Part shown: piece after piece, positions 8,264 through 17,011 of the stretch
Layout of the letters: each line of letters begins with the position of its first letter
Position numbering within the stretch: the stretch's first letter is position 1
Assembly (NCBI GenBank): GCA_964464895.1
Contig: CAYXGY010000007.1
Span: forward strand, 18,531 to 82,530
Direction of reading: 5' to 3'
DNA length: 64,000 nucleotides
Source: Helicobacter_D sp964464895
GTDB lineage: Bacteria; Campylobacterota; Campylobacteria; Campylobacterales; Helicobacteraceae
Translations under genes and position numbers: made by a program
The notes under the pieces: generated by a model
The model's input: only the letters and a program-made list of their open reading frames with translations
Database searches by the model: none
Told to the model about the DNA's origin: nothing

Positions 8264-9250
8264 ATGAAACTCAAGATTCCAACAAACAATTATGGTAGAA
8301 AAGTGCGTCAAAACACTTCCCAGCCTTTGCAGGTTGCGCAGCCTCTAGTAGAAAATCGCCAAGAGCAATTTGTATTAAAAATTTCTATGTATAGCGCATT
8401 ACTATTGGCGGTTTTAGGAATCGCCTTTGGCTTGAGTTTTAAGAGCTCCGCCATTGTTTTTGATGGAATTATTGCACTAGTTTCAGTCGGTTTGGGGTTG
8501 TTAAGCGTGATTACTTCACGTTTTATTTATCGTGAAGATGATGATGTCTTCCAGTATGGTTATGTACGTTTTGAACCTATGGTGAATCTCTTTAAAAGCT
8601 TGATTCTGCTCATCGTGTGTATTTATGCTTTAATTGGGGGGATAAGAGATATTTTGGGTGGGGGCTATACACTGCAAATTAATGGCGCAGTCGTTTATAC
8701 TTTCTGTGCCTTTGTGTTGTGTTTTGGTATTTTTGCCTATACGCGTTTTTTCGCTAAGAGTCTTGATTCCGAGCTGATTGGCGTAGATAATGTGGAATGG
8801 AAAATTGATTGTGTGCTTTATTTGGGTGCATTGCTTGCTTTTGGAATGATTGTGTGGTTTGACCCCGAGCAACAAGAGTCTTTGACGCACTATATTGACC
8901 CGATTTTGCTTGTGCTCTTAAGTGTATTTTTGGCTTGGACGCCTTTAGGGATTTGTATTGCAAATCTAAAAGATTTGATGATGATTGCGCCTAAAGAGTT
9001 AGACGATAAAATCACAGAAGTTATGGAATCTCTGAGTGTGGAGTATGGGTTTGAGGACTATGATACGCATGTGGCTAAAAGCGGGAGATTCTTTATGATT
9101 GAGGTAAATCTCCTCATCACAGACGCAAATGCAAAGATGAGTATTGGTGAAATGGACGTGATTCGCAATAAGATTGAACAATCCCTTGAGATTCCAAGTT
9201 ATAAGATTTGGCTACTTGTGAGCTTTACAGCAAATCCAAAGTGGCTGTGA
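8264..9250 (+). CDS. Cation diffusion facilitator family transporter
   Basis: Inner-membrane metal efflux protein of the CDF family (328 residues). A polar N-terminal tail of about 38 residues is followed by six predicted membrane helices: LLAVLGIAFGLSFKSSAIVFD, IIALVSVGLGLLSVITSRF, SLILLIVCIYALIGGI, VVYTFCAFVLCFGIFAYT, CVLYLGALLAFGMIVWF and DPILLVLLSVFLAWTPLGI. The GYVRFEPMVNLFKS block after helix 2 is typical of CDF proteins. The cytoplasmic C-terminal domain (about 240-328) carries the usual alpha-beta fold. The metal cannot be told. A second, dissimilar CDF gene lies at 50063-51016. Monocistronic. Confidence 0.85.
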   Translation: MKLKIPTNNYGRKVRQNTSQPLQVAQPLVENRQEQFVLKISMYSALLLAVLGIAFGLSFKSSAIVFDGIIALVSVGLGLLSVITSRFIYREDDDVFQYGYVRFEPMVNLFKSLILLIVCIYALIGGIRDILGGGYTLQINGAVVYTFCAFVLCFGIFAYTRFFAKSLDSELIGVDNVEWKIDCVLYLGALLAFGMIVWFDPEQQESLTHYIDPILLVLLSVFLAWTPLGICIANLKDLMMIAPKELDDKITEVMESLSVEYGFEDYDTHVAKSGRFFMIEVNLLITDANAKMSIGEMDVIRNKIEQSLEIPSYKIWLLVSFTANPKWL

Positions 9251-9406
9251 TGTGTGGCAAAGTTATAAATAGTAACACAATGGAATCAAATCAAAGGATA
9301 AAGAGGAATAAAATTTTTTCAAAAAGTGGAATTTACAGCAAAAATAAATAAAGTTTAGCTATAATGATTCATTAATTTTGCTTAACTTAACTTTAAGGTC
9401 ATTTTT

Positions 9407-9820
9407 ATGAAAGGAATCATTGAAAAGGCATTTATCCAAGCCATACAAGATACGCTTGAGAAAACACCTACACGTTGTAATGATAAGCTTTTACGTGGTT
9501 ATATCTCTAGCATTGATCTTATCTTTGGTGATGATACCAAAGGAACGGTTACTTTTGTAAGCTCTAAAGAATTTTTGAATATTTTGTCATTTGGATTATT
9601 CGGAGAACACGCAAAAGATGATTTGACTTTGCAAGATCTCTCGCAAGAGCTAGCCAATCTAACGATTGGATTAAGTAAGGTGATTGCAATCAAAGAAGAA
9701 AAGAGTTTTAATATTAACACTCCACGCGTGTTTGGCTATGGTGAATTTCAAGACAAGCAATACAATCATTTGAATTTCACACTTGAGGGTGCGCCGTGCT
9801 CACTATTCTTGCATAGGTAA
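9407..9820 (+). CDS. CheX/FliY-like chemotaxis phosphatase-type protein
   Basis: 137 residues, first gene of a flagellar cluster. The helix LSQELANLTIGLSKVIAI fits the ExxN motif of CheC/CheX/FliY phosphatases that dephosphorylate CheY-P, and GTVTFVSSKEFLNILSFGLFG matches the preceding CheX-type strand-helix. It lies 9 bp upstream of fliN. The predicted role is adjusting CheY-P near the switch; this is family inference. Confidence 0.7.
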   Translation: MKGIIEKAFIQAIQDTLEKTPTRCNDKLLRGYISSIDLIFGDDTKGTVTFVSSKEFLNILSFGLFGEHAKDDLTLQDLSQELANLTIGLSKVIAIKEEKSFNINTPRVFGYGEFQDKQYNHLNFTLEGAPCSLFLHR

Positions 9821-9829
9821 AGGGAAAGA

Positions 9830-10189
9830 ATGCCAGCAGATGAATTTACATTAGCCAAAATCCAAGCCCCAAAACAAGAGGATTTAGCGCGATATTTAGA
9901 TGGAATTATGAACAATTATAGCGGGCTTTTAGATATGGGCGTGATTTTCAAGTCCGAGCTTGGTTCTACAAAAGTGCCTTTGTTGGATATTTTGCGTTTC
10001 GAAAAAGGTTCTATTATTGATCTTCAAAAACCCGCAGGCGAGAGCGTAGAAATCTATATCAATGGACGTATTATTGGCAAGGGCGAGGTAATGGTATATG
10101 AGAAAAACCTAGCGATTCGTGTCAATGAAATCTTAGATTCTAATGCAATTGTTTATTATTTGACAAGAGAGAGTATCGGCACGGTATGA
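9830..10189 (+). CDS. fliN: Flagellar motor switch protein FliN
   Basis: 119 residues. The C-terminal SpoA (SPOA/FliMN) domain is clear: LGSTKVPLLDILRFEKGSII, then DLQKPAGESVEIYINGRIIG and KGEVMVYEKNLAIRVNEIL. FliN forms the bottom of the C-ring with FliM and, in epsilonproteobacteria, FliY. Its TGA overlaps the fliO ATG by 4 bp. The adjacent fliN, fliO and TonB-like genes match the arrangement in H. pylori. Confidence 0.93.
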   Translation: MPADEFTLAKIQAPKQEDLARYLDGIMNNYSGLLDMGVIFKSELGSTKVPLLDILRFEKGSIIDLQKPAGESVEIYINGRIIGKGEVMVYEKNLAIRVNEILDSNAIVYYLTRESIGTV

Positions 10190-10719
10190 AAGTGGTTTTT
10201 GCACTTTTGTGCGCCTTGTGCTTGGGGGGCGGAATCCTTGCTGCCGATGAAACCTATAAAAATACGCATACAGCGGAGTCATCATTGCAGGGAATGAAAC
10301 CAGATTCCAAGCATTCAGAATTCGCCTTTGAGATGGGAAAATCTCCTCTTGAAAACATCAATCTGTTGCAGTATTTTGGTGTGATTTTAATTTTAGTTGG
10401 GCTTTTGTTGTTTTTATGGTATATCAAAACGCGTTTGAATGCTCCCCAAGTCAAACTCTCCCAATCTAGCGTATTGGGTGCATTGTTTGATAAAAAGAAT
10501 CCCTCAAGTGCGGTGCAAGTGCAATCCGTTACGACATTGGGATTCCATAGTAAGTTGGTTGTATTTGACGCTTATGAAAAGCGGTATTTGGTGATTGTTT
10601 ATTCTAATGGTGCGAAGTTGGTAGATTCTTACAGCCTAGAGGCAGAATCGCAACAAAGTCAAGCACAAGAATCGTTTAAGGAATTATTGGAACAAGAGTT
10701 GCCGAGTGAAACGAAATAG
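10186..10719 (+). CDS. fliO: Flagellar export apparatus protein FliO
   Basis: 177 residues: an N-terminal signal-like helix (VVFALLCALCLGGGILA), a short periplasmic segment, one membrane helix (FGVILILVGLLLFLWYI, about 63-80), and a cytoplasmic domain with the FliO pattern SAVQVQSVTTLGFHSKLVVF...KRYLVIVYSNGAKLVDSY. FliO helps assemble the FliPQR export gate. It overlaps fliN upstream and the TonB-like gene downstream. The C-terminal Q/E-rich tail is low complexity. Identification rests on topology, position and the beta-rich domain, since FliO proteins diverge widely. Confidence 0.8.
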   Translation: MKVVFALLCALCLGGGILAADETYKNTHTAESSLQGMKPDSKHSEFAFEMGKSPLENINLLQYFGVILILVGLLLFLWYIKTRLNAPQVKLSQSSVLGALFDKKNPSSAVQVQSVTTLGFHSKLVVFDAYEKRYLVIVYSNGAKLVDSYSLEAESQQSQAQESFKELLEQELPSETK

Positions 10720-11473
10720 TTTTGTTGCACTTTTTTTGTCGTTAGCAATCCATACGATTTTACTTGTGCTTTTTTTGTGGGAATGGCGCACAGATGACTT
10801 TTATCGCCCTTCGCGTATGGGGACACAAGAGGGAGAGCGCGTAAGTCTAAAGCACTTTAGATTTTCACAAGGTGGAGGTGGGGAGATAAAACAAACTCCA
10901 AAGCCTGATTCAACGGTAAAAGCACCTCCACAAAAAGAACCCCCAAAAACACAAACACAAAAGCAATCCGCAAAAACTGCCAAGCCCAAACCTGCACAAT
11001 CTAAGCAACCTGCAAGGCAGACGCCCCAATCCTCAAGCGAATCCCTAGCGCAGAGTCTCGCAAAACCACAATTTCAAAGCGCAATGAACGCGCCACAAAG
11101 TCCTTCAATCTATGACTTCGGCAAGGATATGTCCAATCAAGAGATAAAGGATCTTTATGGTGAGGAATTTGGCTCACTTGATGCGGAGCAAAGGCACTTT
11201 ATCAAAGATAATTTAAGCGGGATTGGACGCATCACGCAAAAATATTTAAAATATCCTGCAATTGCGGGTAAAATGGGACAACAAGGAGATAATATTGTAG
11301 AATTTTATCTGTATCCCAATGGCGATATATCAGACTTAAAACTTCTCACACCAAGTGGTTTTACCTTGCTAGATGATAACAGTGTGCGAACGATTAGAAT
11401 CGCTTATAAAGACTATCCTTATCCAAGCGTAAAAACCAAGATTCGGATTCGGGTAATGTATCGGATATATTAG
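10706..11473 (+). CDS. TonB-like periplasmic-spanning protein in the flagellar cluster
   Basis: 255 residues starting at a GTG that overlaps fliO by 14 bp. It has the three-part TonB plan: an N-terminal anchor helix (SFVALFLSLAIHTILLVLFLW), a Pro/Lys/Gln-rich linker (about 60-125, repeated KPxP and PPQKEPPK), and a C-terminal domain of about 90 residues with VEFYLYPNGDISDLKLLTPSG and IRIRVMYRIY, as in TonB C-termini. It would couple the proton motive force to outer-membrane receptors, but ExbB/ExbD are not adjacent; the phase-variable TonB receptor at 17.6-19.5 kb is a possible partner. The SFVALFLSLAIHT anchor has the His typical of TonB. Confidence 0.82.
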   Translation: MKRNSFVALFLSLAIHTILLVLFLWEWRTDDFYRPSRMGTQEGERVSLKHFRFSQGGGGEIKQTPKPDSTVKAPPQKEPPKTQTQKQSAKTAKPKPAQSKQPARQTPQSSSESLAQSLAKPQFQSAMNAPQSPSIYDFGKDMSNQEIKDLYGEEFGSLDAEQRHFIKDNLSGIGRITQKYLKYPAIAGKMGQQGDNIVEFYLYPNGDISDLKLLTPSGFTLLDDNSVRTIRIAYKDYPYPSVKTKIRIRVMYRIY

Positions 11474-11694
11474 TGGCTTTTTGATATTGTAGGAAATATT
11501 CTTAGCGACATCAATAGGAATGCAATCAAAGGGTATTTGGGTGATTTTGTCCCATTAATATTACAGCATCTATCTTGTGTGATTCAAAAATTCTAACCAA
11601 TACGCAAGAACATTGAGATTTTTGTTGGAATGCCCATCTATAAATTTTCTTTGTAATCTAAATTTTTATATCATTACAAGAAAGTTTTGACATT

Positions 11695-12576
11695 TTAATT
11701 ATCACTCAGCACTAGATATTTTTTCTTAAAATATTCCCAAAGACTATTAGGATATTTTGCATTTTTATCAAGTTGTAAATCTGACCACATAGCATTCCAA
11801 AGATGATATATATATATATCTTTATTAATTGCTATCTTAGTATGAGGGGTAATGAAGTTTTTGGTTTCAAACCAACTAATATCACAAAAGTATTTAGCAT
11901 CCACAACATAATTTTCTAGTTTATGTCGCACAATAAAATCTCCTAAAAAGAGCGGACCGATAATTCCCCATTTGACTTTTGTGGAGAAATTAAGCCTTAA
12001 GATGTTTTTGAGTTTTAACCTCCCAGCTCTATTCTTTTTGTTTGAGATTATCTTGTCCATTTCTTGAATAATTTTTAGTAATATTGGGGAATCTTTTGGA
12101 GCTTTTATAACGCATGTGGTTGGAATGATAGAACCATCCTCTTCTCTTTCGGAAGCGAAAACAAAAGGCATATCAAGGGATTCTAAGCTTTGGACACAGA
12201 TTGTGTCTGTATCCACCCACCAACCACCCTCTTTATAGAGAATATGATATCTAATATAGTCGCTAAAGGCTGCGATTCCAACTTCGCCTCTATCATCAAA
12301 AAAAAGTTTGTCTTGCGGCACTATTTCATTTGCATCTTTAATGGAGAACTTGGAAAAAAATTTATGAAACTGTAATCTTTCTGTTAAATATAACATAGAG
12401 GTATCTTGTGGCGTATAAGTATAAAGCGTGAAAGAGTGATTACAGGAAAGATAGGAAGCAATACACAATACTTCCATTTCGCTAATAGCATTTTTTTCAA
12501 TATTTTTGCTAAACCAAAAACTATGAATTGTATTTTTTATGGTAAAATCCTTTAAGTTATTTTGGTATTTTACCAT
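11695..12576 (-). CDS. DXD-motif glycosyltransferase (capsular/LPS sugar transferase type)
   Basis: 293 residues. The N-terminus NTIHSFWFSKN and the central GGWWVDTDTICVQSL, with the metal-binding DxD, mark the GT32-like Gly_transf_sug family that adds sugars to surface polysaccharides. It is probably cytoplasmic. A (AT)7 dinucleotide tract lies inside the coding sequence at 11806-11819 (encoding DIYIYH), so slippage could frameshift the last 40 or so residues. It diverges from the phase-OFF methyltransferase gene with only 26 bp between starts. The 221-bp gap after its stop (11474-11694) shows no gene. Donor and acceptor sugars unknown. Confidence 0.83.
   Translation of the reverse strand: MVKYQNNLKDFTIKNTIHSFWFSKNIEKNAISEMEVLCIASYLSCNHSFTLYTYTPQDTSMLYLTERLQFHKFFSKFSIKDANEIVPQDKLFFDDRGEVGIAAFSDYIRYHILYKEGGWWVDTDTICVQSLESLDMPFVFASEREEDGSIIPTTCVIKAPKDSPILLKIIQEMDKIISNKKNRAGRLKLKNILRLNFSTKVKWGIIGPLFLGDFIVRHKLENYVVDAKYFCDISWFETKNFITPHTKIAINKDIYIYHLWNAMWSDLQLDKNAKYPNSLWEYFKKKYLVLSDN
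11806..11819. repeat. (AT)7 dinucleotide tract inside glycosyltransferase gene
   Basis: Seven AT units within the coding sequence. Gain or loss of one unit moves the frame by two bases and would change or truncate the C-terminus. It is short for a contingency locus, so slippage rates may be low. Confidence 0.5.
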
Positions 12577-12602
12577 AAAATTTTAGTTTAGGAAAGATGC
12601 AA

Positions 12603-13416
12603 ATGTCGAGCAAAAATAATTATGATGAGAATTTTTATCGCTCTCAAGCACAAGAAAGTTATGATTCCGCAAAAGAAGCTATTTCTAGTATTTTAGCGTG
12701 GGGGGGGGATATTTGTTGATATAAAAAGCATAATAGATATTGGTTGTGGCGTTGGAACTTGGTTAAAGGCGTGGCAGGATATTAAGCCAAACATTAGAAT
12801 TTTTGGTATTGATGGCAACGATGTAGATGAAAGATTGTTTTATATTTCCCAAAAAGATTATTATAAGAGAGTGGATTTAAGAAAGAATGCAGAGGAGGTT
12901 TTTAAAATCGTATGTCAAGCTTCGGGGGCGAAGTATGAGGCTAAGCCTTTTGACTTGGTGGAAAGTTTGGAAGTAGCGGAGCATTTAGAAGCACAATATG
13001 CCAAGAATTTTATTGAACTTTTGACTAAATTTTCAGATATCGTTTTGTTTTCTGCCGCAATTCCCTATCAAGGAGGAACAGACCATTTCAATGAGCAACC
13101 CCCAAAATATTGGGCAGATTTGTTCTCTGAATTTGGTTATGTATGCTTTGATATTCGCAAAAATCTTTGGAACAATGAAAAAATTGGTTTTTGGTATAGG
13201 CAAAATTTATTATTGTTTGTCCATCAAACAAAAGCTCATTTGCTAGAGAACAAAGGTTTAAATCCCGAAGAACCTTTATATATTGCTCATCCAAAGTATA
13301 TGGAAATTTATTTTCAGAAATGGCAAGACAAATGCCAAGAAAACCCATTGAGACTTTATTGGCGACATCCAACGAGATTTTGTGCAGATTTGGTCCGTTT
13401 TGTTAAAGGTGTATAA
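12603..13416 (+). pseudogene. Class I SAM methyltransferase, phase-OFF at a G9 tract
   Basis: From the ATG at 12603 (AGGAAA seven bases upstream) the frame runs through NNYDENFYRSQAQES to LAWGG and hits TGA just after a run of nine G (12700-12708). Removing one G joins it to an open frame continuing KSIIDIGCGVGTWLKAW, the SAM-binding motif I, then FDLVESLEVAEHLEAQYA and ending at 13416, giving about 270 residues. The lower part (from 12835) looks intact and family-like. Predicted role: methylation of a surface sugar or lipid intermediate, since it neighbours a glycosyltransferase; substrate unknown. It may be a working gene switched off by slippage rather than a dead pseudogene. Confidence 0.85.
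12700..12708. repeat. Poly-G contingency tract (G9), gene OFF
   Basis: Nine G in the 5' part of the methyltransferase gene. Lengths of 8 or 11 would put the gene in frame; 9 does not. Confidence 0.85.
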
Positions 13417-13441
13417 TAAATCGTATTCTCTGATAACATCT

Positions 13442-13475
13442 AAGGAATTATTTTTCCCCTTACGAAAAATTCCTT
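13442..13475 (+). terminator. Hairpin after the methyltransferase gene
   Basis: AAGGAATT / AATTCCTT (8 bp) with an inner TTTC/GAAA extension across a small bulge, 25 bp after the stop. The T content after it is weak (TGTCTAT). The rest of the 282-bp gap to rny (13417-13698) shows no gene. Confidence 0.4.
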
Positions 13476-13698
13476 TGTCTATATGATTTGATTTTTGCAA
13501 GGACAACATTGTAATGCAGTTTGGGGATACTAGTGTCGTGAAGTATTAACTCAAGATGGTATGTCCCAGATTGAAAAATAGAATCTAATAATTTTTGCTG
13601 TAATCTTTTAATTTCGACAAAGTGTTTTTCGTTTGGCTAGGGTTGTATTATGAATTTTCTTGATAAATCTTGTTATCTTTTAATAAACTAAATTTCCT

Positions 13699-15270
13699 TT
13701 ACTCCGCCACCGCATATGCTCTTGTTTCGCGGATTACACTGACTTTGACTTCGCCGGGATATTGCACTTGCGATTCTATATCTTTGGCAATTTCTTTAGC
13801 AAGCAGATAGGATTCCTCATCACTAATGTCTTCGGACTTGACAATCACACGTACCTCGCGCCCCGCGTTAATCGCATAAGCGTGTAAAACACCCATTTTA
13901 GAAGTTGCGATTTTTTCTATCTCGCTGACGCGTCTTAGGTAGTTTTCTAGCACCTCGCGTCTTGCCCCCGGACGTCCGGCAGAGAGGGTGTCAGCCGCAC
14001 AAACTGCTGCGGCTTCCACACTTTTAATCTCTTCATCACCGTGGTGGGATAGAATCGTATTGAGCACGACAGGGTGTTCATTGTATCGCCTCGCAATTTC
14101 TGCTCCCAACTCTACATGTGTGCCTTTGAAATCGTGCGTGCGAGCTTTGCCAATATCGTGTAATAATCCCGCACGTGTAGCAAGCATACAATCCCCTCCC
14201 AATTCTGCCGCAATAATCCCCGCAAGATTGGCGACTTCTAGGCTGTGTGTCAAGGCATTTTGCCCATAGCTTGCACGATAGCGCAACTTGCCAATGAGTC
14301 TTTTAATCTCGGGGTGGATTCCATTTAAGCCTAAATCTAGCACTACGCGTTCGCCCTCTTGATACACATTCTCTTCAAAATCCTCAAAGCATTTTTGATA
14401 GATTTCTTCAATACGTGCAGGTTGGATACGCCCGTCTTCCACCAAACGATTAATCGTTTCTACCGCAATTGCGCGCCGATATAGGTTGTGAGAGCTCACA
14501 ATAATCACATTGGGGGTGTCATCAATGATAATATCCACACCACAAATCATTTCTAGGCATTTGATATTGCGTCCCTCTTTACCGATAATACGCGCTTTTA
14601 AATCATCACTTGGCAGGACAATCGTATGAATCAAACGTTCTGCGGCAAATTCCCCTGCAAAACGTGAAGTTGCCATTGCTAGGATATAGTTTGCTTTTGC
14701 CTTTGCTTCAGCTTTGGCATCTTCTTCTTGCTCTCTAATGATTTTTGCGCACTCTAGCTTGGCTTCTTCCTTGATACGTTCTAACAGCATACTTTTGGCT
14801 TCATTTTTGGTTAAATAGGCAACTTTGGAGAGATTTTTCGTAAGCTCTTCTAGCCTTTGCTGATAGGTATTTTTAAGCTTTTTAAGCGCATTTTGTTCTT
14901 CAGAAAACGCATTGCGGTCTTTGCTAAGCATTTGTTTTTCATTATCAAGTCGGCAAAGTTCCCTTTCAATGCGTTGCGATTCCCTCAATTTTTCTTTTTC
15001 AAAATTTAATGAGTTTAGCTCGTATTCTTTGAGGATTCTAGCACTCTCTCTATCGCATTTTTCTTTTGCCTCTATTTCTATATCTTTGGCTTTAATTTTA
15101 GATTCTTGTAGGAATTTTTCTGCCTCATATTCTATTGCTCTTGCCTTTGCCTTTGCTTGCTCTAGCAAGACTTTAGAATCTGCACGCGAGAGTTTGCGCG
15201 AGATAAGATAGCTCCCGCCTCCCGCAAGTAAAGCGGATAATACAGAACTCGTAATAACCCATATCACCAT
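13699..15270 (-). CDS. rny: Ribonuclease Y
   Basis: Membrane-anchored endoribonuclease that starts mRNA decay. The 523 residues are arranged as: N-terminal helix (VIWVITSSVLSALLAGGGSYL), long charged coiled coil (about 25-190, rich in A/E/K/R), KH RNA-binding domain with RIIGKEGRNIKCLE (about 228-241), and HD domain with ALTHSLEVANLAGIIA and LLHDIGKARTHDFKG carrying the metal ligands. Length is typical (about 520). Flanked by gaps of about 280 bp on both sides, so probably monocistronic. Confidence 0.96.
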   Translation of the reverse strand: MVIWVITSSVLSALLAGGGSYLISRKLSRADSKVLLEQAKAKARAIEYEAEKFLQESKIKAKDIEIEAKEKCDRESARILKEYELNSLNFEKEKLRESQRIERELCRLDNEKQMLSKDRNAFSEEQNALKKLKNTYQQRLEELTKNLSKVAYLTKNEAKSMLLERIKEEAKLECAKIIREQEEDAKAEAKAKANYILAMATSRFAGEFAAERLIHTIVLPSDDLKARIIGKEGRNIKCLEMICGVDIIIDDTPNVIIVSSHNLYRRAIAVETINRLVEDGRIQPARIEEIYQKCFEDFEENVYQEGERVVLDLGLNGIHPEIKRLIGKLRYRASYGQNALTHSLEVANLAGIIAAELGGDCMLATRAGLLHDIGKARTHDFKGTHVELGAEIARRYNEHPVVLNTILSHHGDEEIKSVEAAAVCAADTLSAGRPGARREVLENYLRRVSEIEKIATSKMGVLHAYAINAGREVRVIVKSEDISDEESYLLAKEIAKDIESQVQYPGEVKVSVIRETRAYAVAE

Positions 15271-15517
15271 ATGAATACCTTTAAGATTTGTTAGGAAAAC
15301 AAAGGTTTAAAAGTAAGCTTGTTATAGTTTGGAGAAGTTTAGATTTTGTGATTTATTAAACTTGTTGCCCTAACTTGAATTGATATAATTGATTAATTTA
15401 TTGAAAATCTTTAATAAATTCTTATTCTACTCTTTTTTAGTTTAATGGGAGTTTAAGTAATTTTTAAAGGAATGGTTTTTGACAATGAGAGTTTTTAGAA
15501 ATTTATTCCTGCTATGA

Positions 15518-15523
15518 TATAAT
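15518..15523 (+). promoter_or_regulatory. Extended -10 promoter (TATGATATAAT)
   Basis: TATAAT with an upstream TG, 28 bp before the ATG of the metallo-beta-lactamase-fold gene. The rest of the gap 15271-15550 is A/T-rich with nothing else I can name. Confidence 0.6.
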
Positions 15524-15550
15524 CCGAACACAAAACAAAAAGGAGAGAGA

Positions 15551-16354
15551 ATGTTTAAGCCCTTATTTGTGTTTTTTCTTTTTTTAAATTTTGCTTTTGG
15601 GGGGAATGCTTATCCAATCAAAATGGCAACAAGTGAAGTTTATGTAATTTCTCTGCAAACAGGTGCGTTAAGTCTGAATAATCTTGCTTTGAAAAATGAG
15701 AAGCAAAAACGATTTGTAGAGCAAAATTCTGCGAAACTTACACAAAATGAGCATAATATTTTGTTAATCAAGTCTCCTAATTTTACGGCATTAGTAGATA
15801 CGGGGTATCCCCACACACAAAAGAATCTCAAAACCGCATTGGAGGCATTGAATGTTTCTTTTGATGCAATTACACATATTGTTATTACGCACGCACATAG
15901 AGACCATATTGGTGGAATCCTAGATGAAAAGGGACAGAATAACTTCCCTAATGCCAAACTAATGATAGACAAAAAAGAATTTGATTATTGGCAGAATGTC
16001 GGAGATAAACACACAAAAGATTCTATCAATAACTTTAAAGAGATTGTTTATTTTACCCCAAACAAGCCCTTGCTTGAGGGAGATTTAGAGATTCTTGCGC
16101 TTCCAGCCTATGGACATACTCCAGGGCATAATATGATTTTATTGCAGCACAAAGAGGATAAACTTCTTTTTTGGGCTGATATTATGCACTTTTACGCTTT
16201 GCAGATTGAAATGCCAGAGATTGCGGTGGTTTTTGATGTGGATAAAGATGAGGCGATTCAAACACGCAAAGAGGTTTTGCAACGACTGAAAAGCGATAAA
16301 ATACCAGTGGTAGGTGCGCATATGCCTTTTACCCAACCCATTGTTTTAGAATAG
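15551..16354 (+). CDS. Exported metallo-beta-lactamase-fold hydrolase
   Basis: 267 residues. A signal peptide (MFKPLFVFFLFLNFAFGGNA) indicates export. The fold signature HxHxDH appears as ITHAHRDHIGG (His/Asp metal ligands), and further ligands fit LPAYGHTPGHNM and the Asp in LFWADIMH. The pattern of a short THxHxDH followed by GHTPGH is shared by lactonase-type members (AttM/AiiA) and many other hydrolases, so the substrate is open. AAAAGGAGAGAGA before the ATG is a strong ribosome-binding site. It converges with the cyclo-ligase gene, 24 bp apart. Confidence 0.85.
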   Translation: MFKPLFVFFLFLNFAFGGNAYPIKMATSEVYVISLQTGALSLNNLALKNEKQKRFVEQNSAKLTQNEHNILLIKSPNFTALVDTGYPHTQKNLKTALEALNVSFDAITHIVITHAHRDHIGGILDEKGQNNFPNAKLMIDKKEFDYWQNVGDKHTKDSINNFKEIVYFTPNKPLLEGDLEILALPAYGHTPGHNMILLQHKEDKLLFWADIMHFYALQIEMPEIAVVFDVDKDEAIQTRKEVLQRLKSDKIPVVGAHMPFTQPIVLE

Positions 16355-16378
16355 CTTTTAAATATTTGGATTGTTCCA

Positions 16379-17002
16379 TTATTTTAGATGGCGTCGTGCG
16401 TTACTCTTATGATAGAGCGCACAAGGGGGAGTGATAAACACATCGCCTTTAATATCATAATTTTGCGTGATGACTTCTGAAGCATAATTGAAATCACGGC
16501 AGACAAACAGGATTTTTGGAATCTTCTGCTGGGTTTTGTAAGATGCAAAGAATCTATCATACATTCCCTTGCCAAACCCTATGCGTCGCAATTCTTTATC
16601 CACTCCAAGCACGGGGACAATCGCACAATCTATTGTTGCGTGATAGGTGGAATCACTAGGCTCAAGAACCCCGAAAGATTTTTTTTGTAAAGGAAGTCTA
16701 TATTGCACTGCTTTAAAGCTTTCTTTGTGCATCAAGGGCAAAAATATCCGCACTCTTTTTGTTTTCCGATAGAATCGCAAGAGTTTTCTGGTATCAAACT
16801 CTAAAGGCAAGGGCGAGTAAAAAAGTAAATTTATAGGACATTTGGAGCGTTTTTTATGAGATTGGATATAGGATTGCAGATGCGCCTTGAGTTGTTTGTG
16901 GATTTTGGAATCTAGCCCATAGAGATTTTTACGCATTCGTGTTTTGATGAGATTTACCTTAAAAGTCTTACGATAGGCTGCCTTTAAATCTTGTGATTCC
17001 AT
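16379..17002 (-). CDS. 5-formyltetrahydrofolate cyclo-ligase family protein
   Basis: 207 residues. ATP-dependent conversion of 5-formyl-THF to 5,10-methenyl-THF in folate metabolism. The key C-terminal motif is present as RRIGFGKGMYDRFFA (phosphate-binding GFGKGxYDR), preceded by CAIVPVLGVDK. The central KRVRIFLPLMHKESFKAVQY block fits the family. It lies 9 bp after the membrane-protein gene at 17012-17575 and probably shares its transcript. Confidence 0.88.
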   Translation of the reverse strand: MESQDLKAAYRKTFKVNLIKTRMRKNLYGLDSKIHKQLKAHLQSYIQSHKKRSKCPINLLFYSPLPLEFDTRKLLRFYRKTKRVRIFLPLMHKESFKAVQYRLPLQKKSFGVLEPSDSTYHATIDCAIVPVLGVDKELRRIGFGKGMYDRFFASYKTQQKIPKILFVCRDFNYASEVITQNYDIKGDVFITPPCALYHKSNARRHLK

Positions 17003-17011
17003 TTGTTATTC

